In this document: positions 48,586 to 61,879 of the stretch, in pieces
Position numbering within the stretch: the stretch's first letter is position 1
How the letters are laid out: every line of letters begins with the position of its first letter
NCBI RefSeq assembly: GCF_965363235.1
Contig: NC_134839.1
Location: forward strand, 80,563,410 to 80,627,409
DNA length: 64,000 nt
Reading direction: 5' to 3'
DNA from: Mytilus galloprovincialis
Taxonomy: Eukaryota; Mollusca; Bivalvia; Mytilida; Mytilidae
The notes under the pieces: model-generated
Database searches by the model: none
Told to the model about the DNA's origin: nothing
What the model saw: the letters and a program-made list of their open reading frames with translations, nothing else
Program-made: the position numbers and the translations under genes

Positions 48586-48591
48586 TTTATT
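48586..48591 (-). terminator. Candidate PLOD polyadenylation signal
   Basis: AATAAA on the minus strand about 130 bp after the PLOD stop codon. Another AATAAA overlaps the area directly after the stop and is probably too close. Confidence 0.4.
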
Positions 48592-48719
48592 CTACTATTT
48601 AATACTCAGAAAAAATAGAACTGATAAATTAATAGTAATAGGACAACTTCTTTTTAAGAACGAATAAACCAACTGAAACACACTACAAAGCAAACTATTT
48701 TGATATTGTTCGTTTTATT

Positions 48720-51700
48720 TTATGGATCGACAAATGATACAGCAATATATCGTGTTCCAGAAGTAACTTCCAAGCCTTCGTGATAATGTGTTAGTCGTCC
48801 AGGATGCATAAGCATCCACCCTTTCTTAACATCTGTAACAGAACAATTCTGCCGGACGAATCTGGTTCCACCACCCTGCCAAAAACACAAAATAAAGTTG
48901 ACAAAGAATTAACTTATAGGGTTAGATTACAAGTATGATATGTAATATTAATTTACTGTTATCAGCTCTACCTCAAACGCACATCCACAGCAAGGGTACG
49001 ACACAACATTGATGACAGACAATATCTCAGAATGGTAAGTAATTAAACTAGATTTTGGAAGTTGCCTATATGATATTTTGTGTACCCAACTTCTTGAGTG
49101 CCCATACCTGAGTTTCTGTATTTTGTGATTTTACATTCATAATCAGTCAAAGATATACTTTGAGTTGTAGTTGTTTGTTTGGTTTTTACTGTTCACACTT
49201 TGGATGTTATACAACTTTCCTTTTTTAAATGTGCATTGTAAAGTTTATAAAGCCAAACAAGTACAGTTGAAGAGCACTGAGGATCCACAATTCCAAAAAG
49301 CTATGCCAAATACGTCTAAGGTTATCGATGCCTGGGATAAGAAAATCCTTAGTTTTTCGAAAAATTTAAAGTTTTGTAAACAGGGAATTTATAAAAATGA
49401 CCACATTATTGACACCATCAGGGACGAAACGTCCACCAGCAGTGGCATCGACCCAGTGGTGTCAATAGTTATCAAAGGTATCAGGATTATAATTTAGTAC
49501 GCCAGACGCGCGTTTCGTCTACACAAGACTCATAAAAATGAATCTTTTTTTTTTTAAATCAGATACAGTATCGTTTAAATACGATAACATAGTTATAGGT
49601 TTACCAAATTTAGTTTTTTTGGTGGTCGTGCATTAGACAAAGTGATGTTTTATGCAAAAAAGGTCGAAATAATCATTAAGTTATTTTTTTTTTATCTTCT
49701 TTCATTTTATAAAAAAGGTGAAATAACAAAAAAAATACTGAATGTAGGAAAATATAAAACGGAAAGGCCGTAATCAAATGTCAATTTTAAATAAAAAGCT
49801 CAAATACATCAATTTAATGGATAACAACTATCATACAAAACAGATGTGTTACCATGGATGGTTAATACATCAAAAACTGATTCCGTGACACTTTCGTTAT
49901 TTTATACAAACAATAACTTTTTCTTGGCAAATTAAATTCTATGGTTTTGCAAGGGATTTATGACAATACTTTCCATTATGTCTTAAAATAAATTCATAAC
50001 TAATACATAGTTTGAATTATCGATTGGACTGTTTGTTATAATATCAATACACCAAACTAGTAATAATAGTTAAAAAAAAATGTCCATGCTTTAATTGATA
50101 TTATTTTCGAAATATTTGTTCTTGGGATTTTTATGGTTCTTCATAAGGTAAAAAGTTTCGTGGCAAATTTTGTTTTTAAAATAAGCAAAAGAAATAGTAG
50201 TGTAATTTGTAGAAATATCAGTTTTGTAATTTTGCAAAAGTAAAATAACCCCAATATTTAAAGTTGTTGTTAAACTGTGTACGTACTGTAAAATCGACAC
50301 CAATGCGATTTAGGGCGATATTGATAGACCATGTCGATGCATCATGATGTGGTTTCAAAAGTGGCTGCTCGGTTGGTTTATATCTGACAACAAAATTCAT
50401 GAGAGATGTGTCCTCCTTAAAAGTAATAATATTTACTAACTAATGAAGTGAACGAAAACTTCGATGTGAGAAAATAACCTGTTCTTGGTTGGTTGTGAAT
50501 CTTTTTTTAAATGTATCAGACTTAATATTCAATATATAAACCTTTTCTCCATACACCAATACACAAAGTCTTAGCATTCGTTTATAAGTTCATGCATGCT
50601 TTTAAAAGTATGAACGTTAGTTTACAAATGTTCAAAACACAAATATACATTTAAAGAAAAAAACATGATGTAATCGATTGACATCCAAAATGAAGCGGGA
50701 TTTGGCGCGCACACTTTGTATGGGTTATTTGTGCAGATGACATCACGCGCTCTGCAAATCCATATCCGATTAAAAAACACGATTGGGAATAGAAAACACT
50801 CAGTCGCTAAATTGTCATTTCGGACGAAAATTCCTATGTTTTAAGATTTACTTAAGACCATGAATTCAAGGTTAAATCTATTCGGAGGTTTTTGACATTA
50901 TCAGCTTCTAAACTCATCATCAATTTTGTATTTACGCCAGACGGGCATGTCATCTACAAAATACTCATCAGTGACGCTCGAATCCAAAAAATTTAAAAAG
51001 GCCAAATAAAGTACTAAGTTGAAATGCATTAATTGAGGACCAAAATTCCTTAATGTTTTGCCAAATACAGCTAATGTTATCTATTCCTGAGGTAGAAAAG
51101 CCTTAGTATTTCAAAAATTCAAAAGTTTTGTAAACAGTTAATTTATAAATATGACCATATCAATGACAATTCATTTCAGCACAGAAGTTCTGACAACTGG
51201 GCTGGTGATATCCTCGGGGAATTGAAACTCCACCAGCAATGACATCGACCCAGTGGTTGTAAATTAACTCATCATAGATACCAGGATTAAATTTTGTATT
51301 TACGACAGACGCGCGATTCGTCTACAAAAGACTCATCAGTGATGGTCGAATCCAAAAAAATTAAAAATGCCAAATAAAGTACGAAGTTGAAGAGCATTGA
51401 AGACCAAAATTCCTTAATGTTTTGCCAAATACAGCTAATGTAATCTATTTCTGAGGTAGAAAAGCCTTAGTATTTCAAAAATTAAAAAATTTTGTAAACA
51501 GTTAATTTATAAATATGAACATATCAATGATAATTCATGTCAGCACAGAAGTGTGGACAACTGGCTGGTGATATCCTCGGGGAATTGAATTAAAGGTTAA
51601 ACATCATGATTGGCTTTCATCTATTTTAAACGTTCCGAATGAAAGTATATCTAGAAAATTAGTTCTGACGCACCACAATTATAACATGTTCATCTCAATA

Positions 51701-54700
51701 TTCGTGATAGTGACCGTAATACCTGGGTAGTATTGATCTCAGACGTTCTACCCTAACACTGTCCTGGAGAGAGCCAACACCTGTTAATGCAATCCGTATG
51801 ATGTCTATATGAATATCAAGACTTTTTTCTTGAAAATGTTGAACAGATCAATGTTACTACTGAAAAACTGTAAGCTGATCATGGGAATACAGAAATCTTA
51901 GTTTGAAATTCGCGTAGTCGTGCCTTGAACGAGTACCAACTATGAAACATGACTTTTACGTTCAGTAGTATCCTTTAACTCGGATATTTGAGATTCAAGC
52001 ATTCGATAGACTCGGGTTGCCGACAAATATTTTTTCGTTGAATATCATCTTTAGTATATTTGTCCCCTGCCTCTTTACAAAGTAAACATGATCGTGTAAT
52101 AAATGACACACTGATATCTACAATCACGAATTCGAACTTTTAAATGATATTGAAGAGTTTTAAATGAGTATAAGAAAGACTACTGAAATGTGTAGAAACA
52201 TCAGTTCTGTTATTCCTACATTTTGTTTTATATACAGTCAGAACTATGAAAGTCAAGTGGCAATTGTTCCAATGAGGGTTGTTTTAAGAGTAGTGATTCC
52301 AAAAGTAAATAACATATTTTACACATTAACTTGTTAAACATATACCTCACAATTCAGTACATATATTATTTCATATTCTTGACCAGACATGCAGTCATCA
52401 CCAAACTTACACCTTTGTATCCTATAAAGACCTTTCGTTGTAATGGACGAGCATACAATCTAATGAACTGTAACCATACATCCTCAAAACCTATCTGGTT
52501 CATATGAATATCGACAGTAGGTACATTCTCATATCCTCCTGAGATTCTATCATCCTAAAGAAAGTTAAGTTATGACGTCAATGTCTTGTTTATTTCAAAT
52601 GTTGCTATTGGGACATCACGAAAAGGCATCTTTGTCTGATGACATCTCATAAAACGAACATGTTTTTGCAGATCATTGAAAGACATATATAAAGTTTGTC
52701 TACACATCGTATTATCATCAGAGAAAAAGGTTCCATCAATGTTTCTTGTGCAGAATAATATTAGTCTTGGGTTACGAAATATCATATCACACTTGATGCT
52801 ATTTTAGAATCTATGTACCAGTATACGCTGATGATGAAATTTAACATATATTCTTAGAATGTTTTTTTAAACTTAGTTCATATTATCTATAAGGCATTTT
52901 TCGTTTACAGAATAGGGAAAAGTTTTTTAAAAGCCATAATACCTTGTTTTTGCCAGCAGACCATTTGCCGCTGTTTTCCATTTCCTCAACAAGATGATCG
53001 CAAAACAGTTCTGTGAACACCGGAAACCGTACAACATCGTTACAAGGCTACAAGAAAAAAGTAAGAATGAAATTTAAAAAAAACATGACACTCATTAGAA
53101 AAAAATGATCCAAGATCACTGCAGTGATATTACAAGTTTAAAAAAGAAAATTGTATTAACTGTATAACAATGATAACTTTGAAAATGAGCAAACACTATT
53201 ATAAATGATCATTGATTACTTTTATACAATGAAACAAAGTTAAAATTGTATTGAGCACTACATTGATTACTAGTATTTACTTAACTTATTTATTTTTTAT
53301 ATACACATTTTTAAACACAAGTATGAGATTACCGATTACCTTATCAATCATACAATAATATTATCTCTTTAAAGCCCGTGTTTGAAAACTGTAGCATGCA
53401 AACACATACAAGAGAATCAAAAGATATCAAGGGGACATTCAAATTCTTCAGTCGAAAATAAACTGACAACGCGATGGCAAAAAAAAGAAAGAAAAAAAAA
53501 CCAAATGCACACATACCAAACCATAAAGACTAAGGACGGAGCAACAAGAACCTCAACCAAAATCGCGGGGGCTCTAGAAGGGTAAGCGTATCCTCCTTCT
53601 CATGTGACACCAGTCGTGTTGTTTGTGTAAGTCTTATTCGGTAGGTAATTTCGAGGACGGTATTGCGGTTAGGAAAATAGGAACATAATCGTCGTCATTC
53701 GTAAAACAGATATTCATAACGGTGAACAAACTCGTGAATGCGTCCGTAAATTTATGAAGGAATTATTTCAAATTCACCGCTGTGAACTCTTGGTTCATTA
53801 TCCTCCTTGTGAGCAGGAACCCTCTATGAGAGAATTTATAATAGAAGTGTAAGCCCTCTGGAGTATCGTTTGAACTGTAAGATATAATTCATATAAAAAC
53901 GCTCCTGGAAGACAATACGTCTCACTTTTGTTTTGATAGCCCTGATAGGATTGAGGAATTATCTGCAGTGATCATGGTATCCTTTTATGAATAAAGAATC
54001 CAATAAGAAGTTGAACAGATCTTCTGAGCAATATTCGTTTTTTTAAGTTTGATCCAATTTGACAGGAATAAATAGAAATGGGCCATGCGTAGGAGCTATA
54101 GTTGTTTGTATGGTTGCGAATGAGTCAAATGACCAAATATTTTTGTTTATTACCACAACCAACCGTATGTATACAAAAGAAATTTACATCTAGATCTTAA
54201 ATTGTATTAATCTTTCCTTTGAAAATCTCTCAAATTTGCAGGTTAATTACCATGTCAATTAGTGCATCAGGTTCCAAGCTTTGTGAATAATTTGTATGTA
54301 TATAACGTTTTCTCCAATTCTGAAACAAAATGTAAAGTTAAAAGAAATACCTTAATTAAAAAAAGATTATTTTTTTTTAATTTTCTTCTTCCATTAATCA
54401 ACCACAGACTATTTATCTGTAAATATTAACAGATGTGTATATAAAAGGTGTCACTAGTACAACTTATTTTTGGCTTGCTTTCATTAACTTATAAACTTAT
54501 ATATATAATATCCTAATGCAGATTAAAATACAAGATTATAACACAAAAAAACTTCTTTATTTATAAAAATAACTGTAATTAGAGTTCACGAAAGAAATTC
54601 ATAAATATGGGAAATCCTTTTTTCCTATAAAAAAACACATTACCAAATTGCACGGAAAAAGAGAAGTGGGGACAATAAAAAACCACGAGCCGAAAATACA

Positions 54701-57700
54701 CGAAGAAACACGACGAATGGACAAACAGCAAAACCACTGCACAGACAAAGAACGATAGAACAACACGATCCCTATTACTTCTAGAATGAAAGTGAGAAAT
54801 AATGATATCCAGAAATGGGTTAAGGAATAAAGTTCAAATGCATGGTGGCTATCTCATGTTGTACACAATGACAAATTTTAAAATTTTAAATAGAAAAATA
54901 AAATTGATCATAATAAACCCAACGAAAAACGGGCTAAACACATATGCTCTAACAGTTCATACTCCACTACTGATTCTCGTCGAGTTATTCCTGTAAAATA
55001 ATGAATTTTAAGCACCGCTTTTGGGCTATTTCGTGGCGGCTAGTATTTATTGGTGGAGGTAGCCGGAGTGCCTTCGATAGGAAAACTGACAAATTCAATC
55101 ATAGTCAAATAAGAGTCGAGTGCACCTGCACGAGCTGGTTCGAACTAACAACCTAAATGTTGACTGGCTAGAAAAGACAGTAGTAACTACTTAGACCAAT
55201 AGGCCACCGAGACCCCGACATGATGTTGACAAATACCCGATGATAAGCAGTCACAAGAAAATCGTTTTTGTCTGTATAAACAAATACAGAACTTTTTTTA
55301 AATTCAAAAACGAGAAGTCAACTAAACAGGCATACTCAAACGTTAGACTTTACCGATCAACGGAACTAATAACAAATTAACCAATTTCATATTTCTTAGT
55401 ACAGTCAGTTTCAGTAAACAATGATGGGTTTAATCAGCATTTATAGCTAGCTTTACCTGCAACTTGGATGTCGGTTATAGTTCCATTATAAAGACAAAAT
55501 TGGTGACATCAATTGGATTCAAACAATTAAACATATTTTACTTACATCAAAGGCATACAATGGACTACAACATTCAGACACAAATATAGAACTCTGACAA
55601 AAGTTCCAATAACAAATTATTGTCGTTGATAGAACATACAGACTAATTGAAACATAATGCTTGTTCTAATATAGATCAATATACATCATAAGGTTTTAGG
55701 GTTTTATATTGTTTACGAAAACTTTTGTTTTAATATTTTTCTTAATGTTAAATCGTCCCTGAATCTTTATTGTACAAGGGGAAAGGTATTTTGTTCATTT
55801 CAGGTAACATATAAATACCAGGTTAAGGAAAATGAAAACAACTCTATGAAATATTATTAAATTCATAAATCATCACTACAAGTAAATTCATGAACGCCTT
55901 AAACTTGAACAAATGTGAAAGTTTGAAAGGAAGATGTGATTTTCTAGACAAAGAATATACAAGACTGTTACAAATAGAAACTTGAGAAAAAAGCAGCGAA
56001 TCAACTTAGCTTCCTTGTAAGCAGTAATCCTTTTCAACGAAATAACGATATAGGAAAGACAAGCTCTGAATACCATATCAATTAGAAAGTATATATACTT
56101 AATACACAGATACTGAGGGGATGCTGGGACATATGGAAGAAAATTTTACAATTGAAAAAATAAAAATCATTTATTTGTCGTAGAGGGCAGCATCTAGGCG
56201 ATCATTATTGTCAATTTGTACATGTAATTCAATGTATGACGAAGATTTAATTGTATATTTTTGTCCTTTGTTCGATTGGATAATATATAATCAATATAGT
56301 CGCAAAAATTTAAAGTATTGATCTGACATCAGACTCGGACTTCTCTTGAACTGAATTTTAATGTGCGTTTTGTTATGCATTTACTTTTCTACATTGGCTA
56401 GAGATATAGGGGAGGGTTGAGATCTCATAAACATGTTTAACCCCACCGCATTTTTGCGCCTGTCCCATGTCAGGAGCCTCTGGCCTTTGTTAGTCTTGTA
56501 TTATTTTAATTTTAGTTTCTTGTGTACAATTTGAAGTTTAGTATGGCGTTCATTATCACTGCACAAGTATATTTGTTTAGGGGCCAGCTGAAGGACGCCT
56601 CCGGTTGCGGGAATTTCTCGCTACATTGAAGACCTGTTGGTGACATTCTGCTGTTGTTTTTTCTATGGTCGGGTTGTTGTCTCTTTGACACATTCTCCAT
56701 TTCCATTCTAAATTTTATTGACAGGAACGTAAATTCCAATTACCTAGATTTGTTTTCTCTCAATTTTTTTATAACTTTTGAACAGCGGTATACTACTGTT
56801 GCCTTTATTTATCAAGCATCATGCTAGTAGCTACTTTATGATGTATAACTGATAAAGGAAAGCATTAACTGGAGCACAGGGCAGGTTGCCACAGGAAAAT
56901 TAAAAAGTGTGGAAAGTCAGATATTTTGTTTCGCCGCGTCCAGAGCATTCCTTTTTTCAAAATATTAAAGGTATATATTTTTACAGTACTCACGTATTCA
57001 TTGTCAAATATCTGCCACAAGTCATTGTGAATATGTGATATGTCAAAATTCTCATTATTCACCAAATAACCCCAGTTCTTGATATTAGTTATATACATAA
57101 AAATGCCCTAAATATAAACAAAGAAACAAAGAAACAACCAATTATATATTGACCGTTAAGTTTAATACAGATAAAACTTCAAATCATATACAAGTCATTT
57201 AATGATATAATGCCACATGCTCTAAGCATTCCTAAATACATTTTAGAAGTTATGTGAAAACTGTGGCATATCAACTAAATGGATATAGTACATTGCATGA
57301 GACATGCATATTCTGTAGTCATAATAGGAAAACTTTTATTTTAAGAATTATGGTTATTCTCTCTTAATTCTAAAAGACTTCCGAGGTCAAAAATTGTATT
57401 ATAATTTTGATGGGTCGAATTCAAGGCGTGATGTTTATAAGCATATGCGGTCTTTATGTTCATCTCTTAAAAGCTCGAATTAACATTATGCAAAGGTATA
57501 ACTATAAAGTTCAAAATACAGTTTCAACATTATTCATCTCATTTAAGACGTAAAATGTATACATGATGTGGTTGCTCAGTTAAAAGGTATACTCTATCTG
57601 AAAATTTCATCCATACCTTATTTCTCAAATTCTTAGCAAAATTCATTTCATAAGACAACTCTATTTCCCCAACATATACATCTTGTAATTGATCTATACA

Positions 57701-60700
57701 AGAACCATTTATCAAATAAGCACTAGTTATGTGTGGCACGTTCCATAATCCCCTGTATAGGGAAAATACATTTTTGTATATAAGAACTGTTATTTAAAAT
57801 TATCTTGTAAGTATTTTCCGAACGGCTTATTCTATTGAAAAAATTAAACTGGCTAATAAAATCTAGAATACAAATATTATAATAAAACTTCTTTTATTGG
57901 TAATAATCAGTCGAAATCATCAATACTCCCTCTGAATTATTTTTCTCGTGTTACTTTAAAACAAAATTAAAAAGAAACAATGAAATACTGTGAAAAACAC
58001 ATATGAGTTTACACGTTTACAAGAATTTAACTTCGAAGATGTAACTCATACTATGATAATATCTGATCAACATTCAGAGTTATAAGCCTGGTATTTACCA
58101 CCTTCACCTTAATGACTGTACTTACTTTTTTACATATTCTACTATGTCTATGTAGTCATCAGATCTTTCGTAATATCCGTCGTTACTTCGAGCGCCCCAG
58201 AAGTTTGACCATATCTCGTTATGTCGAACCAAAAGTGGGGCAATAACAGTTCTGTAAAGTATTACGCTTGTAAATTTCATGAATTCATAAATTCATATCA
58301 TTTAACCGAAAAATCCCTGTATCTATAAAAAGTAAAAAGGCATTCAAATTTAACAAAATGAAATAAATTAAGGTATATGTATGTGGTGTATATATGAATA
58401 CTACCCTCAATCATTAACAAAAGATGGCGCAACGAGCCTGTTGGTATCGTTTATATTAAATTCATCTAACACTTAATCAATTGAAAGTCGTTTACTCCTG
58501 ACAGAAGTTAAAGAAAATACTAAATTAAAACATGTTTCTTCACGTCCAATGCATTTCATGTACTATGTACTTGTTATAAAAAGATTACAACGCCAACTGT
58601 CAAAGTTGATGTAACACAGTTCTTGACTTTTAAGTCTGTTGATGCAAGTCCTTTGATTTTATGCGTTCAAACTTTTTGGTTTTGTAAACCTTTCATCTTT
58701 GGTCTCGTGTCCCCTGGTGGTTGATTTGCCTGAACACACATATCGTTGAACATATCATACGCTTTTTTCAATTTAAGAAGAAGTATCAAAGTCATAATGA
58801 AAGTTATGGTCGTTTGGATGGAATTTGAAATGTATGTTTAATCTAACATTCTGAACATAAAAAGAGGGACGGATGATACCAGAGGGACATTCAGCGTATA
58901 TGTCAAAATCGGCAGACAACGCCATAGCAAAAGAAATAAGACTAATAGTACACAAAACACAACAAAAATAACTGAAGACTGAGCAACACCAAAACCCCAC
59001 TGAAATCTTGAGGTGATCTCAGATACAAACATGCAAGGTAAATATATAATAACTAACCTGTTATGCTCGATGAGATCCTTCAAAGTGCGAGGATCAGTAA
59101 GATGAACATGGCCTTCTATGGCAAAATAGTAATCACATTTCCTTTGCTTACACATTAGTCTGTAATGTGAAACAACATATTATATAGAAAAAAACCAGAT
59201 TATATCATATTCATCCACATACTCTAGTAATACAGATGTAGTATTGGTCATTTCCTAGAATATCATTTTACTAAATTCGTATTGGCGAATATTACACGTA
59301 TAGTCTTCAAAAATCAGTTCTTCTCCGTTTGATATATTCTAAAAATGGCTTTTTGAGTAAACAGTAAAATAACTTCAGTTCGTTTGATGTGTTTAAGCTG
59401 ATTTTACCATTTGATACGGGCTATCCATTTTGAATTTTCCTTGAGTTCGGTACTTTATTTATTTTTTCCATATAATCGAAAGACAGAAATTACAACTATG
59501 ATATTTACTTACAAAGCCCAATTTCTTGCTTGTGAAACGGACATTTTATCTTCATGGTTGACAATTGTCATTGAGTTATATTCCGATCCAACGTTAGAAA
59601 TAAATATTTCAACATCTTTATAATGGAATTCATCCTAAAAATTTGATCAAATCAAGTTTACTTATAAAAATATAAAATACAAATCGTTGATCTGAGTCAA
59701 AAATAAACCACCATGATAAAAACTCTTTAAAAAAAGACAAAAAAAAAACGACAAAAACAACAGTTTTAATAAAATTACAAAAATAAAACTTATGAGCTCA
59801 AGCGCAATTCATAATAAAGAAGGCGAACTTACACCAGCCCCGGTTGTTATCCAGATTTCTCTTGGTCCATTGATGAAACTCGTCGTCTTTATCATGACAA
59901 GTAAAAATCACTCGCTAAACTGATATCTGATAGAAATTAACGCAAACAATGGTGAACGGGATTATGGAAACCACAATGAGACAAAGACAGGTTTCTCGTC
60001 AAATTTAATTTCAAAGACCAATTACGCCGTGTAAAATTATCAACGCTCATGTAAGCAATCTCGAAGTTACCATCGGAAATTTAAAAAAAAGGGCTCCCAT
60101 TCGAAACGAGACAATTGTTTGGCTGTGTTGGCCATGTCCTGTCAGAATGTTTAAATCAGATGCATATATCAGGACAGTTTGGCGTTCAATGCATATTAAA
60201 AACCGTGAACATAATTTTTTAAGAGTTTGCATTTTGGTATTTTGTAAGACAAGGTATCTGTCGCTATAACAATTGTCATCTTTTTTCATGTGACAGGACA
60301 AATGTCCCGCCCTTCGTCTAGATCGAAACAATTCCTTATTGAAGATGTTTAAAATTTGATTTCATTCTCAATATCGATGAACAAAATGCTGCTGAATTAT
60401 TCATGATGGAATTTAATTGTGATTTACAAACGAAATGCATACGTATCGCCCTTTTAGTATTTCCTTTCATTTTATCGTGTTCTTTTCTGATCACTTATGT
60501 CTGGGTTTTTTCACACCGTATTTTTCAATATAGACACTCATACAAGCGAGATGTCCAGCTAACTATAAAACAGGTTTAATCCACCTTTTTATACACAAGG
60601 AAACGCATAAACCAAGTCAGGAATATGCCAGTTGTTTTCGGTTTGTTTAAATTGTTTGCGCTTTTGATTTTGCCATGTGATAAGGGACTTTCCATTTTGC

Positions 60701-61740
60701 ATTTTCCTTGGAGTTTTGTGGTACTTATGTTAATTTACTTTTTTCTAACTTTTGAAGTGTTTGTTGTGAGTAAAACGATGAACTCTTTACTATCTAACAT
60801 CCTTAATGCTCATATGTTTTTCTGTACAAGGAAAGGGTGCCATTATGAAAAAAGATTGAACGGGTATATGACTTTCTTATCCTACCATTTATGTATGATG
60901 AGAGTGAATATTTAAACACAACAAAACATTAAAACATGTATGTCCCATCTGAATGCAAGTTCTTTGACATAAGAATACCATATTTTCCCTATTTCACATA
61001 ATTTGTGTAGTCAACCAGTATCTATTCTGTCATACAACTGTGTGCCATGTACGCACATTTTGAACTTACATGTACATATACAAATAAATTCATTTTTGAT
61101 TTTGGATAATCAAGATCACCAATCAGTTCCATAGCCTCAGTAATGAATGGTGTTGGTTCGTCGATAAAAACAGATAACTGAACATTAGGGTAAGCATCTT
61201 CCTAAAATAGAGGGATACTTAAATAATAGAAACAATAAATAAAACGTGTTCATTAACATGTTGGTGACCTTCTGCTGTTGTCTGTTCTTTGGTCGGGTTG
61301 TTGTCTCTTTGACACATTCCCCATTTCCATTCTCAATTTTATCATGAAATGTTTATTTTTCTTAATTGTCCTTTTTTGTCAAGTTTTGGAACGACGTGAT
61401 TGCTTTGCGATATTTTCCCATATGTGCAAATCTCCAAAGCACAGAGTATATGACAAAAAGACATGAAAATCATTTGTAAAACTTTCTATCTTATTTTCAT
61501 CAAATATATATGTACAATATCTTGTATAAGTCGATATAACAGATATTCTAGACAGAAATTCCTATATTCTATATTTTAGACAACAAGCATACATATACAT
61601 GCGTGTTGTTTATAACAAAAAAAGATAGAATTCTTTACCTCAAAGTTATTTAGATTTATTCTGTTCTTTGCACAAGAAAGACATCCTCTACTAGATGTCC
61701 ACGCACCCGTCAAGTAGTCAGCTATTCTAAGAAATTTACC
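48720..61740 (-). CDS. PLOD: Procollagen-lysine 2-oxoglutarate 5-dioxygenase, C-terminal two thirds (5' end off window)
   Basis: Lysyl hydroxylase of the ER lumen; hydroxylates Lys in collagen Xaa-Lys-Gly using Fe(II), 2-oxoglutarate, O2 and ascorbate. Twelve exons in transcript order: 61639-61740, 61070-61201, 59513-59634, 59058-59159, 58126-58251, 57617-57752, 56994-57107, 54251-54319, 52943-53047, 52411-52554, 50287-50415, 48720-48875. Total 1437 nt, 478 codons plus TAA, all in phase. Seen: [11 protein letters not shown] and [11 protein letters not shown] (accessory GT-like domain), [71 protein letters not shown] (Fe-binding HxD), GRLTHYHEG (distal His), [13 protein letters not shown] at the C-terminus (2OG-binding Arg region). 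Family proteins are about 730 aa, so the N-terminal glycosyltransferase-like domain (about 250 aa) lies beyond position 64000. Human-type SVDADV in the accessory domain reads AIEGHV here. Converges tail to tail with GTF2H4. Which vertebrate PLOD1/2/3 it resembles most cannot be said by eye. Confidence 0.95.
49240..49540 (+). repeat. Copy of the CATCATAGATACCAGGAT repeat family
   Basis: AGTTGAAGAGCACTGAGGAT ... AGTTTTGTAAACAGGGAATT ... GTCCACCAGCAGTGGCATCG then ACCCAGTGG and CGCCAGACGCGCGTTTCGTC. An 108-codon open frame crossing it (49171-49497) is a product of the repeat. PLOD intron. Confidence 0.7.
50912..51590 (+). repeat. Two tandem copies (about 355-bp period) of the same repeat family
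   Basis: Units starting near 50912 and 51268 share CATCATAGATACCAGGATTA, TTTTGTATTTACG.CAGACG, GACTCATCAGTGA, GCCAAATAAAGTAC.AAGTTG, TTTTGCCAAATACAGCTAAT and CTGGTGATATCCTCGGGGAA. PLOD intron between exons 50287-50415 and 52411-52554. Confidence 0.8.
51600..52380. other. PLOD intron, nothing recognised
   Basis: No gene, RNA or repeat that I can name in this intron stretch. Confidence 0.4.
53430..53960 (+). repeat. Dispersed repeat, long copy of the GAGGGACGAAAGATACCAGA family
   Basis: GAAAATAAACTGACAACGCG ... GGGGGCTCTAGAAGGGTAAG ... CCTTCTCATGTGACACCAGT ... TCGTGTTG ... ATTTCGAGGACGGTATTG. Shorter copies at 58858-59030 and 63618-63790 carry the 5' part. PLOD intron. Confidence 0.65.
54998..55218 (-). 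mobile_element. tRNA-derived SINE, nearly full length
   Basis: On the minus strand the head reads GGTCTCGGTGGCCTATTGGT, with TGGCCTATTGG fitting a pol III A box, and about 60 nt further AGTTCGAACC close to a B box. It is followed by TTTCCTATCGAAGGCACTCC-type body and the 3' part CCTCCACCAATAAATACTAG ... GAAATAGCCCAAAAGCGGTG shared with 36570-36693. PLOD intron. Confidence 0.75.
55219..56369. other. PLOD intron, nothing recognised
   Basis: AT-rich intron sequence between the SINE and the repeat at 56370. PLOD protein sequence is continuous across this intron, so no exon is expected here. Confidence 0.45.
56370..56740 (+). repeat. Dispersed mytilid-type repeat (CTACATTGGCTAGAG family)
   Basis: TCTACATTGGCTAGAGATAT, GGTTGAGATCTCATAAACAT, TTTGCGCCTGTCCCATGTCA, GGGCCAGCTGAAGGACGCCT, GGTCGGGTTGTTGTCTCTTT then GACACATTCTCCATTTCCAT. 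The end piece recurs at 61258-61345, and an interrupted copy lies at 47925-48375. Confidence 0.75.
58858..59030 (+). repeat. GAGGGACGAAAGATACCAGA family copy next to a PLOD donor
   Basis: AAGAGGGACGGATGATACCA ... GACAACGCCATAGCAAAAGA ... TAGTACACAAAACACAACA ... TTGAGGTGATCTCAG. It ends 26 bp from the donor of PLOD exon 59058-59159. Confidence 0.7.
59370..59480 (+). repeat. Dispersed repeat, short copy (GATGTGTTTAAGCTGATTTT)
   Basis: CAGTTCGTTTGATGTGTTTA ... CATTTTGAATTTTCCTTGAG. A second, longer copy is at 60605-60790 (AGTCAGGAATATGCCAGTTG ... GGGACTTTCCATTTTGCATT). Confidence 0.6.
60605..60790 (+). repeat. Dispersed repeat, longer copy of the 59370 family
   Basis: AGTCAGGAATATGCCAGTTG, TTTGATTTTGCCATGTGATA, TTTTGCATTTTCCTTGGAGT. 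The 96-codon plus-strand frame over it is not a credible gene. PLOD intron. Confidence 0.6.
61258..61345 (+). repeat. End fragment of the 56370 repeat family
   Basis: TTGGTGACCTTCTGCTGTTG ... GGTCGGGTTGTTGTCTCTTT then GACACATTCCCCATTTCCAT, near-identical to 56628-56715. Confidence 0.75.
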
Positions 61741-61879
61741 CTGTAAATTAGTCGTATGAGAAATTTGAAAGTGTATAATATTTATATTTATTACAGGTTT
61801 ACATGCGTGATCTGTTTTGTCGTCAACATGTTGTTCATTCTATTGATAACTTTTGGTATTGAAGTGGTGACAAAAATCA

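Noticed and set aside
49171..49497. 108-codon frame with a signal-like N-terminus
   Set aside because: Most of it lies in a dispersed repeat (49240-49540) that recurs at 50912-51590; inside a PLOD intron.
58773..59155. Two overlapping minus-strand frames of 75 and 105 codons as genes
   Set aside because: The 105-codon frame is PLOD exon 59058-59159 read through into the intron; the rest is repeat.
59828..59900. Possible extra PLOD exon on the minus strand (DEFHQWTK in one frame, GTAAGT donor)
   Set aside because: Exons 61070-61201 and 59513-59634 already join in phase and match the family without a gap; no acceptor or homology supports this piece. The DEFH resemblance to the next exon is probably chance.
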